This document shows, in pieces, positions 11,906 to 23,097 of a stretch of 64,000 nucleotides of DNA. The notes under the pieces were generated by a model that saw nothing but the letters and a program-made list of their open reading frames with translations, was not told the DNA's origin and searched no databases. Origin of the DNA: Cryptomeria japonica (taxonomy: Eukaryota > Streptophyta > Pinopsida > Cupressales > Cupressaceae); contig NC_081413.1 in the NCBI RefSeq assembly GCF_030272615.1, forward strand, positions 722,887,649 through 722,951,648, given 5' to 3'. Every line of letters starts with the position of its first letter. Position 1 is the stretch's first letter. Made by a program: the position numbers and the translations under genes.

Positions 11906-12958
11906 TTGTGGTGTATGTCCGCGGAAGGAAGTGAGGGAGAGGCTAGCAACATGCCTCCTATGAGTATGTCTCAAGATGCCATCAAGAAGTTGTTTGAAGA
12001 GATGTTTGAAAACAGAGTGAGGGAGTTAGAGAAGGCCAAAGGCAAAAGAAAGGAGGGTGAATGTGACTCTAATGAAGAAGAAGAACAAGGGGGAGAAGAA
12101 GAGACCCCAAGGAAGGAAGTTGAGTTACCTACAGATCAAAGAGAATTTGTTGAGGTCCTAAAGTCCATTGGCAGAGAATCCTCATCAGGTAAAGATGACA
12201 TCCCTATGTTTAGTGGGAAAATGAATGCAGAAGAAGTGATGGATTGGATTGAGGCATTGGACAACCATTTTGAATGCAAAGAGACCCCTGAGAATAAGAA
12301 GGTTATCTTTTCTAAGTCCAAGATAAAAGGAGCAACGCTCACTTGGTGGAATTACCTCCAAGGCGAGAGGGTGAAGGAAGGTAGAGGTATGATAACCTCA
12401 TGGGATAGAATGTTGGCGGAAGTGAAGGCACAATTCATCCCGGTAGACTACGAAGTCCAAGTCTACAAGAAATTGCAAGGTTTGAGGCAAAAATACCTTG
12501 ATGTGAGTACATATACCGAGGAGTTCCATAGGTTGAGTCTAAGGACCAAACACCATGAGGAGGAATCAGAGAAAGTGGCAAGATATCTTAGTGGATTAAA
12601 ATATAGTATCCAAGATGAGATCAACATACTAGCACTAGAGACAGTGAACAAGTGCTTTCAACTAGCACTAAGAGCAGAGGGGAATCTAAAGAGAAAGAAT
12701 GATCAGAATAACAGAGGTAGAGGGGGAAAAAACTTCAAAGCCAGAGGCCCTATGAATGGTATAGGACAAATTCCTAGGCCAAAAGCAGAGGCTAATCAAG
12801 AAAGTCAACATGGAGATGGTAACACAAGAGGGGATTTCAAAGGAAGAAGACCCAACCATAGAGGTAGATTTTGTGGAAGAAGCTCAGAACCTTTCAGATG
12901 CTACAACTGCAATCAAGTAGGTCATACCGTAGCTAAGTGCCCTGAGAAGACTAGATAA
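11906..12958 (+). CDS. gag: Gag polyprotein of chromovirus A, intact frame
   Basis: 350 codons without interruption, the only intact large retroelement gene in the window. The first ATG (11906) and a second at 11915 (MSAEGSEGE) are both near the primer site; the second looks the more natural start. An acidic N-terminal region (residues 30-75) is followed by a Ty3-type retrotransposon gag domain (about 105-255, with WIEALDNHFE and TWWNYLQG), a basic Gly/Arg-rich linker, and one zinc knuckle CYNCNQVGHTVAKC (332-345). It would form the virus-like particle and bind RNA. Pol downstream is broken, so the element could act only as a Gag donor, if expressed. Confidence 0.9.
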   Translation: MWCMSAEGSEGEASNMPPMSMSQDAIKKLFEEMFENRVRELEKAKGKRKEGECDSNEEEEQGGEEETPRKEVELPTDQREFVEVLKSIGRESSSGKDDIPMFSGKMNAEEVMDWIEALDNHFECKETPENKKVIFSKSKIKGATLTWWNYLQGERVKEGRGMITSWDRMLAEVKAQFIPVDYEVQVYKKLQGLRQKYLDVSTYTEEFHRLSLRTKHHEEESEKVARYLSGLKYSIQDEINILALETVNKCFQLALRAEGNLKRKNDQNNRGRGGKNFKARGPMNGIGQIPRPKAEANQESQHGDGNTRGDFKGRRPNHRGRFCGRSSEPFRCYNCNQVGHTVAKCPEKTR

Positions 12959-13450
12959 AGCTCCCAAGGAGAGAGGAGAACACATTTGGTTCAAGACACT
13001 GATTGTCAGAGTGTCAATTCACCTAATTCCTATGGACTTCCAGAGAGAGGAGAAGCCTTGATAATGAGGAGAACATTGTTGAAGGTACCAAGCAATACTG
13101 AAACTCCACAAAGGAAGACACTCTTCTAGACCATATGCAAAGTAGGAGGAAAGGTATGTAAGGTTATAAACTGAAAATTTAGTATCCTTAGAAATGGTAG
13201 ATAAACTAAAATTGAGAGTAATTCCTCATCCGTTTCCATATAAAGTTCTTGGCTTACTAAAGGAAAATAGACCTTGGTAGAAGAGAAATCATGGGTTGAA
13301 TTTCAGATAGGAGCATAAAAAGACAAAATTCTATTTGATATTGTTGAGATGGATGCCTTTCATATTCTTTTTGGGAGACCATGACAATATGACCTCAAGG
13401 CCCATCATGATGGACACAAGAACACCTACTCCATCACCAAAGATGAAAAG
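12959..13450 (+). pseudogene. Protease region of chromovirus A, broken
   Basis: The gag stop is followed by about 490 bp with no long frame. The protease landmark CKVGGKVCKVI lies near 13135-13168, and the following conserved stretch (TENLVSLEMVDKL, then HPFPYKV) starts at about 13171 in another frame. The catalytic Asp-Ser/Thr-Gly motif expected between them is absent, so a short deletion removes the active site and shifts the frame. HILFGRP near 13355 matches the ILG.. motif near the protease end. Confidence 0.7.
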
Positions 13451-15031
13451 GTGAATGAATTGATACCCCTACCTGATAACATTGAGGATCAGAAGGAGGA
13501 GGCCAAGATAATGATCATGGAAGTAAAAGAGTTCCTCAAGGCAATCAAGGAAGAGGGAACACCTTGTTTTGCAGTGATATCAATACCAAGGCAAGAAGAA
13601 GAGACCATTTCAAATGGCAAAGTAGAAAAGAAAAGGGTGACAGTCCCTGAGGAGGTCGAGGAAATATTGAGAAAATACAAGGACATAGTTGCAGAAGAGT
13701 TTGCAAGAAACCTACCACAAATAAGGGAGATAAGCCATTGCATTGATTTCATTCCCGGTGCCACCTTACCAAACAAGTTGGCCTACAAAATGACTCCCCA
13801 ATAAAATGAGGAAGTTGCAAGGAAGATCCAAGAGTTGCTTGATAAAGGTTTGATAGGGAAGAGCTTGAGCTCTTGTGCAGTCCTAGTTGTCTTAGCACTA
13901 AAGAAGGAGGGAACATGGAGATTGTGCACTGATTCCCGGGCCATTAACAAGATAACCATCAGTGATAGATTCCCTATGCCTAGAATAGAAGACTTGCTTG
14001 ATTGTTTAGGAGGTGCAAGGTATTTTTCCAAGATTTATTTAAAAAGTGGTTATTACCAAATAAGGATTAGAGTCGGTGATGAATGGAAAACTGCTTTTAA
14101 AACAAACGAAGGATTGTATGAATAGAGGGTGATGCCATTTGGGTTTTCAAATGCCCCTAGCACTTTCATGAGACTAATGAATGAGGTGTCAAAGGAGTTC
14201 ATTGGTAAGTTTTTCATAGTGTATCTAGATGACATCCTAGTGTTTAGAAAGATAAAGGAGGAGCACCTAGAACATCTGGATATGGTCTTGAGAAGGTTGA
14301 ATGAAGAGAAACTAATGGTAAACATGGAAAAGTGTGTGTTTTTGCAGGAAGAACTGACTTACCTTGGGTTTGTGATTTCTAGAAGAAATCTAAAAATGGA
14401 TGCTGATAAAGTGAATGCCATTCTCACATGGCCAACTCCTAGAACAATTGGTGATGTAAGGAGTTTTCATGGCCTAGCTACCTTTTATAGGAATTTTATT
14501 ATGAATTTTAGCCAGATTTATACTCCCATGTTAGAGACCATCAGGCGTGGACAGAAGTGCAAATTTTCATAGATCAAGGAGGCAGAGGAAGCATTTGAAA
14601 TGTTGAAGAAAAAGGTATCACAACAACCGGTTCTTACCTTACCATATTTTGACAAAATATTTCAGATTGAATGTGATGCAAGTCATTTGGCAATAGATGC
14701 AGTACTTAGTCAGGAAGGTAGGCCAATTGCATTTTTTAGTGAAAAAGTGAATGATGCTAAAATAAAATATTCTTCCTATGATTTGGAGATGTATGCATTA
14801 GTTTAGGCACTAAAGGAGTGGAGGCATTATTTTCTTCCCAAAGAGTTTGTTGTGTATACAGATAATCAGGCACTAAGTTTCCTAAATAGTCAAGAGAAAT
14901 TGAGCCATAGGCATATGAAGTGGGTTGAGTCCATTCAGGCCTACACCTTTACAATCAAACACAAGAAAGGTATCTCAAACAAAGTTGCAGATGCTCTTAG
15001 CATGAGGGCACTGACAGTTTCAGAAATCTAG
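13451..15031 (+). pseudogene. pol: Reverse transcriptase-RNase H of chromovirus A, with stops
   Basis: One frame with internal stops at 13802 (TAA), 14123, 14570, 14804 and 15029 (all TAG). RT motifs are clear: LCTDSRAINKIT, MPRIEDLLD, MPFGFSNAPSTF and the catalytic YLDD (14222-14233, both Asp kept). RNase H follows with ECDAS, the LEMYAL glutamate, YTDNQAL and VADALS, so all four acidic residues are recognisable. A frameshift separates it from integrase between about 15031 and 15150. RT and RNase H would copy element RNA into DNA inside particles. Confidence 0.88.
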
Positions 15032-15150
15032 TTGGAGAGTGTAGGAGTTGATTCCCTCAAGGGTATTATGTTGTAGATGAAGATTTTAAAGATATTTACA
15101 AGGTATGCACTGAGTTTGGTAGCTAGTATCATTTAGAGTATTCAAATTAT

Positions 15151-16254
15151 TTGATTCAAGATGGTCTTGTTTTCAAAGGATGCCATTTATACATTCCTAA
15201 ATGTTCAATGAGGAATAACATAATTAAGGAGAAGCATAGTGGTTGTATGGGGGGACACTTTGGATTAGACAAAACTCTTGAGTTGGTGAGAAGATTTTAT
15301 CACTGGCCTAAATTGCAGATAGATGTCCAAAAATTTGTGGATTCATGTGTGGTGTGTCAAAAGGCCAAAGGGACAACAACAAATGCAGGACTATACTAGC
15401 CATTTCCCATTCCTTCAAGACCTTGGGAAAGTGTGAGCATGGATTTTGTGATGGGTTTGCCAAGAACTCAAAAAGGTTTTGACAATGTTTTTGTAGTTGC
15501 TGATAGTTTTAGCAAAATGGCACATTTTTGTCATGCAAGAGCACAAGTGATGCTACATATATTGCAAACCTTTTCTTTAATGAAGTTGTGAGAATACATA
15601 GTTTACCCTTGAACATTGTGTCAGATAGAGATGTGAAATTTGTAGGACATTTTGGAGGACTTTATGGAGGAAGTTAGGCACAAACTTGTCTTTTAGTTCA
15701 ACTTATCATCCCCAAACAGATGAACAAACATAAGTGGTCAATAGGTCACTCGGAAATTTGTTAAGGTGCCTCACCAATCAACATGGTGAAAAGTGGGATT
15801 TCGTCATCTCCTAAGTAGAATATGCCTATAATGATTCTGTCAATAGGAGTACCGAAAGGAGCCCTTTCCAAATTGTCTATAGACTGCATCCAAGAGGTGT
15901 GCTAGAATTGAGAAATCTACCCTCAACTGAACATATCAGTGCTTGTGGAAAATACTTTTTTGAAGGGATAAAGGAGATTCATGACAAAGTTTGGATGTAA
16001 TTGTAGAGAAGTATAGAGAAGTACAAGGAGAAAGCTGACAAAAGAAAGAGAGATGTGTAGTTCCAAGTTGGAGACATGGTATGGGCCAATCTGAAAAAAG
16101 AGAGATTGCCAAAAGGGAAACACACAAAGCTCATGATGAGAAAGGTTGGACCTTGTCCAATACTCAAGAAGTTTGGTAACAATGCATATGAAATCCAATT
16201 ACCTTCAGATATAGGTATATATCCCCAATCTTTAATGTTGCAGATCTAACGCCA
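15151..16254 (+). pseudogene. Integrase of chromovirus A, broken
   Basis: A frame opening at 15151 has the HHCC zinc-binding region (KEKHSGCMGGHFG ... CVVCQKAKG). A TAG at 15397-15399 follows, then the catalytic core start [17 protein letters not shown] and a SDRDVKF motif near 15625 in other frames. Several frameshifts and stops (15550-16100) destroy the core and C-terminal region. KGKHTKLMMRKVGP-type sequence near 16115-16160 marks the integrase C-terminus. Confidence 0.82.
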
Positions 16255-16500
16255 TTGAAATGTATAATGCCGGAAGATGGTATATTTCCGATGGAGGATG
16301 ATACAAACACACTAAAAGACTTTCCAAGTCAAGGGCCATGTAAAATTGAAAGGATATTGGACACCAAGATTATGAAGAAAACTAGGAATAAGGTCTACAA
16401 ACAATACCTTGTCAAGTGGCAAGGACTCCCTAAGGAAGATATAGTATGGATGGATGAAGACTAGATGAAGAAATACGGGACTACATTGTCAGAACTCATC
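16255..16500 (+). pseudogene. Chromodomain tail of element A integrase
   Basis: Residues ERILDTKIMKKTRNKVYKQY followed by LVKWQGLP and a W.DED segment form a chromodomain fused to the integrase end. In chromoviruses this module steers integration toward marked heterochromatin. A TAG at 16462-16464 interrupts the domain's final helix. The frame matches the integrase frame at 15151. Confidence 0.85.
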
Positions 16501-16535
16501 TCAAGTGGACTTGAGATTCAATCACCTGAGGAGTA

Positions 16536-17742
16536 TGGTGCAGGAGCACCCAAAGACACAAGTGAAGTCTAAAAGAGCCTAATATCACCCATGAGGTGAA
16601 AATGATCATCTGTAATAGGTTGATAGTTTTGTGAGTCAATAAGACCCAACTGATGTAAGGCATTGTCATGGTTGCATTTTATAAGCCACCATGGATAAAT
16701 GACCATGTGGGTGAGTAGGAGCCTAGGAATGAGTCAGGAAAATAAATATTGGTCCTAGAAACATCAAACCAATCCTTGGAATAGGTCGAATACACTTTGG
16801 AGTCGCCAAAGTTGAAAAGTGCAAGTTGACAACTTTTGTGGTCATTGCAAAATGTTGTAAAAAGGGATAACTAATCCTCCAACAGTTCCAAAATTTGAAA
16901 AGTAGTTGGAAACCATTAGGGAGGCTATATTATTCCCACTTGGATCGATTCCAGGTTGTTGTTGGCAGAGTTGTTGAAGTTGATGATGTTTTAGAGTTTG
17001 GAGCAATACAATATACTTGGAGTTTTTTGAAATTTTGTGTTTTTGTTGTTTATTTTTTACCAGTACAGATTGGTGGATGTCTGAAACCAATTGGATGAGT
17101 TAATTAAGTCTCTTACCTTTCATTTGAATCAATTTTGAGGTTGTGTAACAACCGGGTTGTAGGGATCCATCCAAATCTAACCAGACTAGTCACAAACCGT
17201 GCCGACACCGAGGGTTTCATTGTAAAGATGCCCTTAATTTGACATTTTTATCGGAGGACCAAAAAATGTATGGGGAAAATGTTAGAAGGGACATTGTATC
17301 ATAATATTTTGTTGTTGGTTTTCAGGGAGACTCCAAGCCCGAAGAGATTGAATTGACCCTAGGCGGGCATCTCTATGTGACCGCCTGAACTATAGAAGTG
17401 GAAATCACTTGCAGAAGATAAAGAAGATGGGATCAAGTCTTGAAACCTTGGATTTGGTGGTTTGAAACCTTACCCTACCTTGCAGAAGTGTTGGTTCATT
17501 CGGGGGACTAATGCAAGGGGTACTTGCTTTGCAAATTAGGCCTAATTGGCTTAATTAGGTCTGGAAGGAGACTAAGGGTACAGACCTTTCAACTTGTGGT
17601 TGGATTCTAAGCCTTTGGGGAATTGTGTAACTAGATAAAGGGTATCTGAATCTACCTTGAACAAACAAAAGAACTTGCTTTGGACATAGTATTTGTGGGT
17701 GAGAGAAGGGTTTCACCTAGTTTGTTGTTTGGCTCTGCATTA
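16536..17742 (+). repeat. 3' LTR of element A
   Basis: About 1.2 kb, starting TGGTGCAGGAGC. It keeps the uninterrupted sequence (GTGAGTAGGAGCCTAGG near 16711-16727) at the place where B split the 5' copy. It lacks about 326 bp found in the 5' LTR between two ACCTTTA motifs. The exact last base (17739-17742) is uncertain. Confidence 0.9.
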
Positions 17743-19000
17743 CTCTACCTTCGTCAATCCTTATTTAGTGCTCTACTAAACTCTACCACTTGGATGCCAC
17801 TTGAGATGTGCTTTGCTCCACCTAGGTAATGCAACCATTCTCATCTCCTAGATCGACCATTGATTAATGAGATAATGCCACCCAAATCACTACCATAATA
17901 GTGCTAAGGCTCATCTTTTGTACCTAAACTTGTTTTAGAACCATAAATTTTCACTTAGGAAATAATTTATTTTATTTTTAAGAGTCATTGAAAAGTTGGT
18001 TTTGAGCACTTTGAAGTGGTGTAGATTATTTTTTAAGCTATTGTTGTAATTTTTATAATATTGTTGATTGAAGTCTAGATTATTTTTTGGCATATGAGTT
18101 CATAACATTTACTCATTCTCTATTTTTTTTAAATGAATAGATATTTTACGAGTTATTTTTGTTTTGGATGATTACTTGGACTTTTAGCACTTGAAAAAGT
18201 TCTACTTTTATAAAATGACTTCATTTTAGTAGATTGATATGTATGGAGATTGTCCGTCTTTGATTTATCATTTTAGGAGGTATCATAGGTTTTTAGATTC
18301 ATTCTTATGTGGTAATCCTCAATAAAGATAATTGTAATTCTTCGCAAAATGACATCCTAACACATTGCAAGTGGTTTAATCTTGTTCTCGGTCTATTTTC
18401 AATCAGATTTGTGATTGAACCAAGTGGATTCACCCTCTCCTTAAATGTAAAAACCATTTGGGAAATAGGTCTAGATCCTAGTTTGCATGCCTAAGCTTGT
18501 GAACCCTATTTCCCACATATTACAAATTCCTATCTATTAAGCATCCCATCCTTGTTTATGGAGTCTCAATTTTTTATTGAAAGGATTCATTGGATGAAAT
18601 ACATTATCCCATTGATGAAAGTTATGAAGCAATTATTATCAAGACATCTTATCTTTAGAGCTTGTTCTACATTAGTCCTGAAAGGATTTTGGATTGAATT
18701 CACCTAAATTTGACATGAAAATATTTGAGCAATTTTTAGAGACACCTAACATGAGAATTATTCCCTCTTCTCTCTTATTGGAGTTGAAGTTTCTTCAATA
18801 CATACTTTAGAGTTTTTTTTCCCAAGGGGAGTAATGTTGTTTGTAGGCAATGGGTTATTTTATGTCTTCAATCATTCACCATTGACACATGAACTAATTC
18901 TTTATATATATATTATCTCACTCTTTCTTTCCTATGGGGAGATTATTTATTGTATAGATATGTTCTATGTATTCCTTGGAGGATTATCCTACTTCCATCA
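17743..19000. other. AT-rich spacer without recognised gene
   Basis: About 1.26 kb between element A and the first J LTR-like copy. Short open frames exist (18309-18494, 18834-19022) but none has a recognisable motif. It is probably the sequence into which A and J inserted. Confidence 0.45.
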
Positions 19001-20223
19001 TGTAATGTCCTTTTTAAAATAATTAAATGACATTGAATGATTTCTTTCAATCTTAAAATCAAATTTGCATAAACTTGAAAACAGACAAATCGGGTATATT
19101 GAAATGACCAATAAAAACCAAACAAAAAGGAAACCCAAATTAATAAAACTAATGTAGATTGTTTTATAATAGACTTGAACATGATATTACATCCACTGTT
19201 CTATTCAAAACATCAGATAATAGCAATATACATCTTCTACAAATTACAATGAACAAACTCCCACTCTTGGATATCCAAATACACAAGAAACAAATATAAT
19301 ATCAACTGAAACATCTCCAAAATTCCTTAAATTTATCACAACATCAAAAAACCTGAAATAATAGTCTAGAAATATCCAAGATATTAATATTTTTTTATAA
19401 ATGAAAATACAAATCTAAAACCACACCTCTAAACTCTGCACTCAAATCCTTTACAAACCACTTGCAAACTACTAGAGAAAACATTGCAAACTAAAAGCAA
19501 TAAGCATAAATATGACCTCTAGATGAGATTTCCCTTGGAGACCCTTGGGACAACTTCCTTTGAACCTTAATATCCTTGGTTTATCAACCTCAAAGGTCCT
19601 TCTTCATCAGTTTATCATTCTATGAATAAATACAACATGTGCTAGTTAGAATGAGAAAAATAAAATGCACAAAATGTGAAATCACTTCCAAATAAACAGA
19701 AGAGAAACACCTCATTACCCCCTCTTGGAAAATAAATTAAATATCATTAATTTACATCCAAAAGAGGCTCTCATTATGACCATTGAGTTGTTCCAAAAAC
19801 CCTTTCCATTTGTAACTATCATTTCTTTTTTGAGACTTCTTGCTACATGAATCTAAAGGACACACATCGCAACATCCCAAAAGGACAAATTTAATATTAA
19901 TTAATGATATTTTGAAATATTCCCTCTCCACACAAGCCTTATAAATAATTTCCATAATCATCTTTTGATTCTTGGCTAAAAACAAACTGTAATTTACACT
20001 ATGACAATCTATCATAAAATATGCCATTAATACCACCCGAGTTGGATCCATTAAAATAAATTTAATATTTATTTTCCCAAATGATGTAAATTGTGTTAGT
20101 ACATTATAAATATTAAATAATTAATCTTTCCCAATGTATATTGTCACAATCAACTTACTATTTTTGGCCAATGGGGACTTACCTTTTTTAGCAAGAGTGA
20201 CTTTTACAAAAAGTGACATGGCA
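19001..20223 (-). repeat. LTR-like copy of family J, left
   Basis: Begins TGTAATGTCC and aligns with 38336-39308 through landmarks such as ATGTAGATTGTTTTATA, GAGATTT(T)CCTTTGGAG and TGATTCTTGGCTAAAA. The right end is set from a purine tract that follows and is uncertain by tens of bases. Confidence 0.65.
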
Positions 20224-20238
20224 AGTCCTCCCTTCCCA
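20224..20238 (-). promoter_or_regulatory. Polypurine tract-like site of element J
   Basis: The minus strand is purine-rich (GGGAAGGGAGGACT) directly inside the J LTR-like copy. The sequence beyond reads, on the minus strand, CTTGAGGACAAG, which resembles the pol tail of Ty3 elements. Confidence 0.4.
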
Positions 20239-20291
20239 AAGTTGCTTGTCCTCAAGAAATTGCAACAATTATTCTCTAATATTTTGATGTC
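20239..20291. other. Interior scrap of element J left of E
   Basis: Only 53 bp separate the J purine tract from the copia element E, so E inserted near J's 3' end. No clear target duplication of E is visible (GATGTC left, AATATA right). Confidence 0.35.
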
Positions 20292-20663
20292 AGTTAGAGT
20301 AATTGGGTCTTTACTTGATTAATTAAACAATATTTGTTTAATTCTTTAAGTTCCTAATTATCTTTTTACACTTAAGCTAACATTAGGTGTATATAATTAA
20401 TTATTTTAATTAATTATTATGTGCAAGCCTAGGGTTTTCCCTTTTTAGGGTTTATTGACCTATTAAAGGTTATTTTTGCTTTTCATTGTATTATCTTTTC
20501 ACAATACTTTTTTAGTGAATTGGAGCTCTCATCTTTTGAGAATAGTTTTCTTGTGTTTTGTGTGTTCTTCAGATTATTGCTTCATTGCTTCTCCTTGTAA
20601 CAGGTTATTCGACTTGCAAAAGATCTTCAAGCTACTGTGGGGTTGTATTTCTCAACTCCTATA
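20292..20663 (+). repeat. 5' LTR of copia element E
   Basis: 372 bp; its first base is A where the 3' copy has T (TGTTAGAG). It contains an AATTAATTATTTTAATTAAT palindrome and CCTAGGGTTTTCCC. It ends next to the primer site. Confidence 0.92.
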
Positions 20664-20675
20664 TGGTATCAGAGC
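20664..20675 (+). promoter_or_regulatory. Primer-binding site of E
   Basis: TGGTATCAGAGC directly after the 5' LTR, the initiator-Met tRNA type. Confidence 0.93.
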
Positions 20676-21936
20676 TCAGATCTACAGCTACCTGTTCCCG
20701 TTTTTTGAGAATTTTGCATTTGAAGCAGATATGGGGTTTCAGGCATTTCTAGTGTGCTTAGGGTTAAGGTTTTTTTTTCTGAGCACTTTGAGCCTAAACG
20801 GACCTCACCATCATGCTCAGAAGGCCCAAAAACCCCTATAGTTATATAAAATTTGTCCTTTTTTGACTCTTGAGCATCTAGGTGATTTTTTTTGTCCCCA
20901 CCAAGTCGTACGACCCTGGTACGCAAATCGAAAAAAATAAATTAAAAAAATTGCCTTTTTACGGCATGCAGAATGAATTTTTGATTTTTAAAAAAAATTC
21001 GCATCAAAAAAAAAAAAAAACCAGCAGAAAGGAGGGCGAAAAAAAGTTTGGGTTTCATTTTTTGGGCATCGGACCTGACTGTCCGGCGCCGTATGGCGCC
21101 TGCAGGCCAGTCAGGCTGGCCCCATCGGCCCCGCCGACCCTCCAATCACCTTGACCTTGCCGGCTGCAGCTTCTGGCCCCCGCCTCCGGCTCCAGCAGCC
21201 CCCGCCGCTGGCTACAAACTCCAACGCCCTCACCCACCAGCTCCGGCAGCCCCCTCCGCTTAGCCCAACGCTGCCGCCTCTTCACTCCGCTGCCCCCTCC
21301 GCCCAGCCAGCGCTCCGCTCAGCCTGGGCCGCACCACCTCCGCCAGGCCCGAACCACACCTCCGCTCGGATCACCACCAACTCTCCTTCTCTAGTCTTTT
21401 TGAGAGGGAGTTGGTTTTTTGGGCCTAGATTGCGCATCCAGAGTTGGATTTTGGCGAACGAATAGGCGTCAGAAATGTGATTCCGAGACAGACCTTGTGG
21501 TGGTGGATTTTTTTCCTGAATCTGTTGATTGACTGTATTTTTTACCAGTCAAAGTCGGGCTTCCTTTTTTGCACATTCAAAGCCGTAGAATGGGCAAACA
21601 GACTCCGTTTTTCAAAAATGAATAGGCGTTGGAAAGATCTCAGCATGCTCTATTCAGATCTGTGATCTTTTTTCTCAGATTTTTCATCAGGTACATGAGA
21701 TATCAGTTTGAAGTTTTGTTTCTTATGCACTACTTCCTTCTCATTACTATGTACTAGGGTTTGGGTTTCTCTATTGTGGGGGGGTGTTTTTTTCTCACAT
21801 TCTGTCATCTATATCAGAAATCAAGAACACCTAAACTCTAAAAAACAAACAAACCCTTCTGCATCTTCTGTCTATTCTAAAAGATCACATAATAAAAACA
21901 ACCAACAAGCAGGTGCAGGTGCAGAGTTTTGTTCTC
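20676..21936 (+). other. Leader of copia element E with a GC-rich island
   Basis: The 1.26 kb between primer site and gag has no recognisable protein. From about 21060 to 21385 the sequence turns strongly GC-rich and C-rich on this strand (many CCGCC, CCCCC, CTCCGG), unlike the rest of the element. The proline-rich open frames there (21151-21465 and overlapping ones) look like composition artefacts. The island keeps many CG and CNG sites, so it may be a recent capture or escape decay. Confidence 0.7.
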
Positions 21937-23097
21937 ATGGCAGATCCTTCAGTTGAGTTGTTGACTTCACAGAACTATCACACCTAGAAGCCTCACATCG
22001 CGAGGCTTCTCAGGGCACGAGGGTTGTGGGCTTCTTTGGATGAGGTTCAGCCAGTACTGCAGCATCCTTATGAGATTCTTATGCACCGGAACAAGCTGGA
22101 TGAGGCCATGGGTTTGATCTCTTTGCATGTCTCTTACAGTCTTCTGTTTCACCTTGATGAGTTTCTTACTCCTTGGGATATGTGGTTGAAGTTTGATTCT
22201 CTCTTCGAGAGGGTCAATGAGATTCGGGCATTACAGATTGAGGCAGAGTTGATTTCTTTGTCCCCTGATTCCTTTCCCACTATTGAGGATTTTTTGAACA
22301 AATTCAAGACTACTAGATATGTTCTTCAGGGATGTGGAAAGAATAAGACTGATACAGAGTGCATTCATTTGATCCTTTCGAAGCTACAGGGTCACTTTTA
22401 GTTTTTTTCCTCTGCTTTCTACTCCACCATGGATGGCTTGGGTGCTCGTTTCAACATGCCTACCTTTGATGTCTTTTGTGAGCGATTGTCTCATGAGCAG
22501 TCTCATCTTTCTCAGCTAGATAAGCTCTCAGGCTCCAAGAACAAAGCATTGGTTGCTCAGTCCTCCAAGGAGAAGGAGAAACAAAAGCAGAAACCGAAGC
22601 CCAAGAAGGATTCTGTAGGTAGTGAGTCTTCCTCCAAGCCACCTCCTAAGTCTGATTCTAAACCTCCATCTACTCCCCAGCAAGGGAAATCTTCACAGTC
22701 TGGTGAGTCTTCCTCCAAGACTAAGAAGAAATCAGGCGACACTTGCAGTTTTTGTGGTAAGGAAGGACATCCAGTTTCCAGGTGTTGGAAACAATTAGAG
22801 GCTTTAGAGGAAGCCATGCAGCAGCATCATATTTCCTCACCTCAGGCATCTTCTCCTTCCACAGGGAAAGGTCATGCTCTCACTACTAGAGCTTCGACCT
22901 ATGGGTCTAGATGGATTCTAGATTCTAGTGCTTCTCACCATATGACACACACTCAGTAGTTGGTTACTTCTCTTTCCTCTTGTGGTATTTCACAGATTGT
23001 AGTGGGTGACTTAGTTCAGCTTTCCGTCTTGGGTTCAGGTTCTGTCTCTTTGGACGGGGGTACTCTATAGGATGTTCTGGTTGTCCCTGACATCTCG
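21937..23097 (+). pseudogene. Gag and protease part of copia element E
   Basis: ATG at 21937 (MADPSVELLTSQNYHT). A copia-type gag domain follows (ARGLWASLDEV, FHLDEFLTPWDMWLKFDSLF), then a Ser/Lys-rich linker and one zinc knuckle CSFCGKEGHPVSRC (about 22744-22785). The protease core reads WILDSSASHHMTH, where the catalytic D-S-G has become D-S-S (a G to A change). Stops are TAG at 21985, 22399, 22957 and 23068, all in one unbroken frame. The product would be particle protein and processing protease. Confidence 0.9.

Larger units (their letters stand above)
2730..17742 (+). mobile_element. Element A: Ty3 chromovirus LTR retrotransposon interrupted by element B
   Basis: LTRs at 2730-2926 plus 10505-11862 (5', split) and 16536-17742 (3') share the start TGGTGCAGGAGCACCC and extensive internal sequence. 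An initiator-Met primer site (TGGTATCAGAGC) follows the 5' LTR, then gag, a broken pol in the order protease, RT, RNase H, integrase, and a C-terminal chromodomain, which defines chromoviruses of the Ty3 group. The flanks CTTTG (2725-2729) and CTCTA (17743-17747) could be a target duplication diverged by two transitions; this is weak. Without B the element is about 7.4 kb. Pol stops and frameshifts make it non-functional. Confidence 0.9.

Noticed and set aside
21151-21465. Proline-rich open frame in the E leader as a gene
   Set aside because: Long frames exist in several phases on both strands there, as expected from a C-rich patch.
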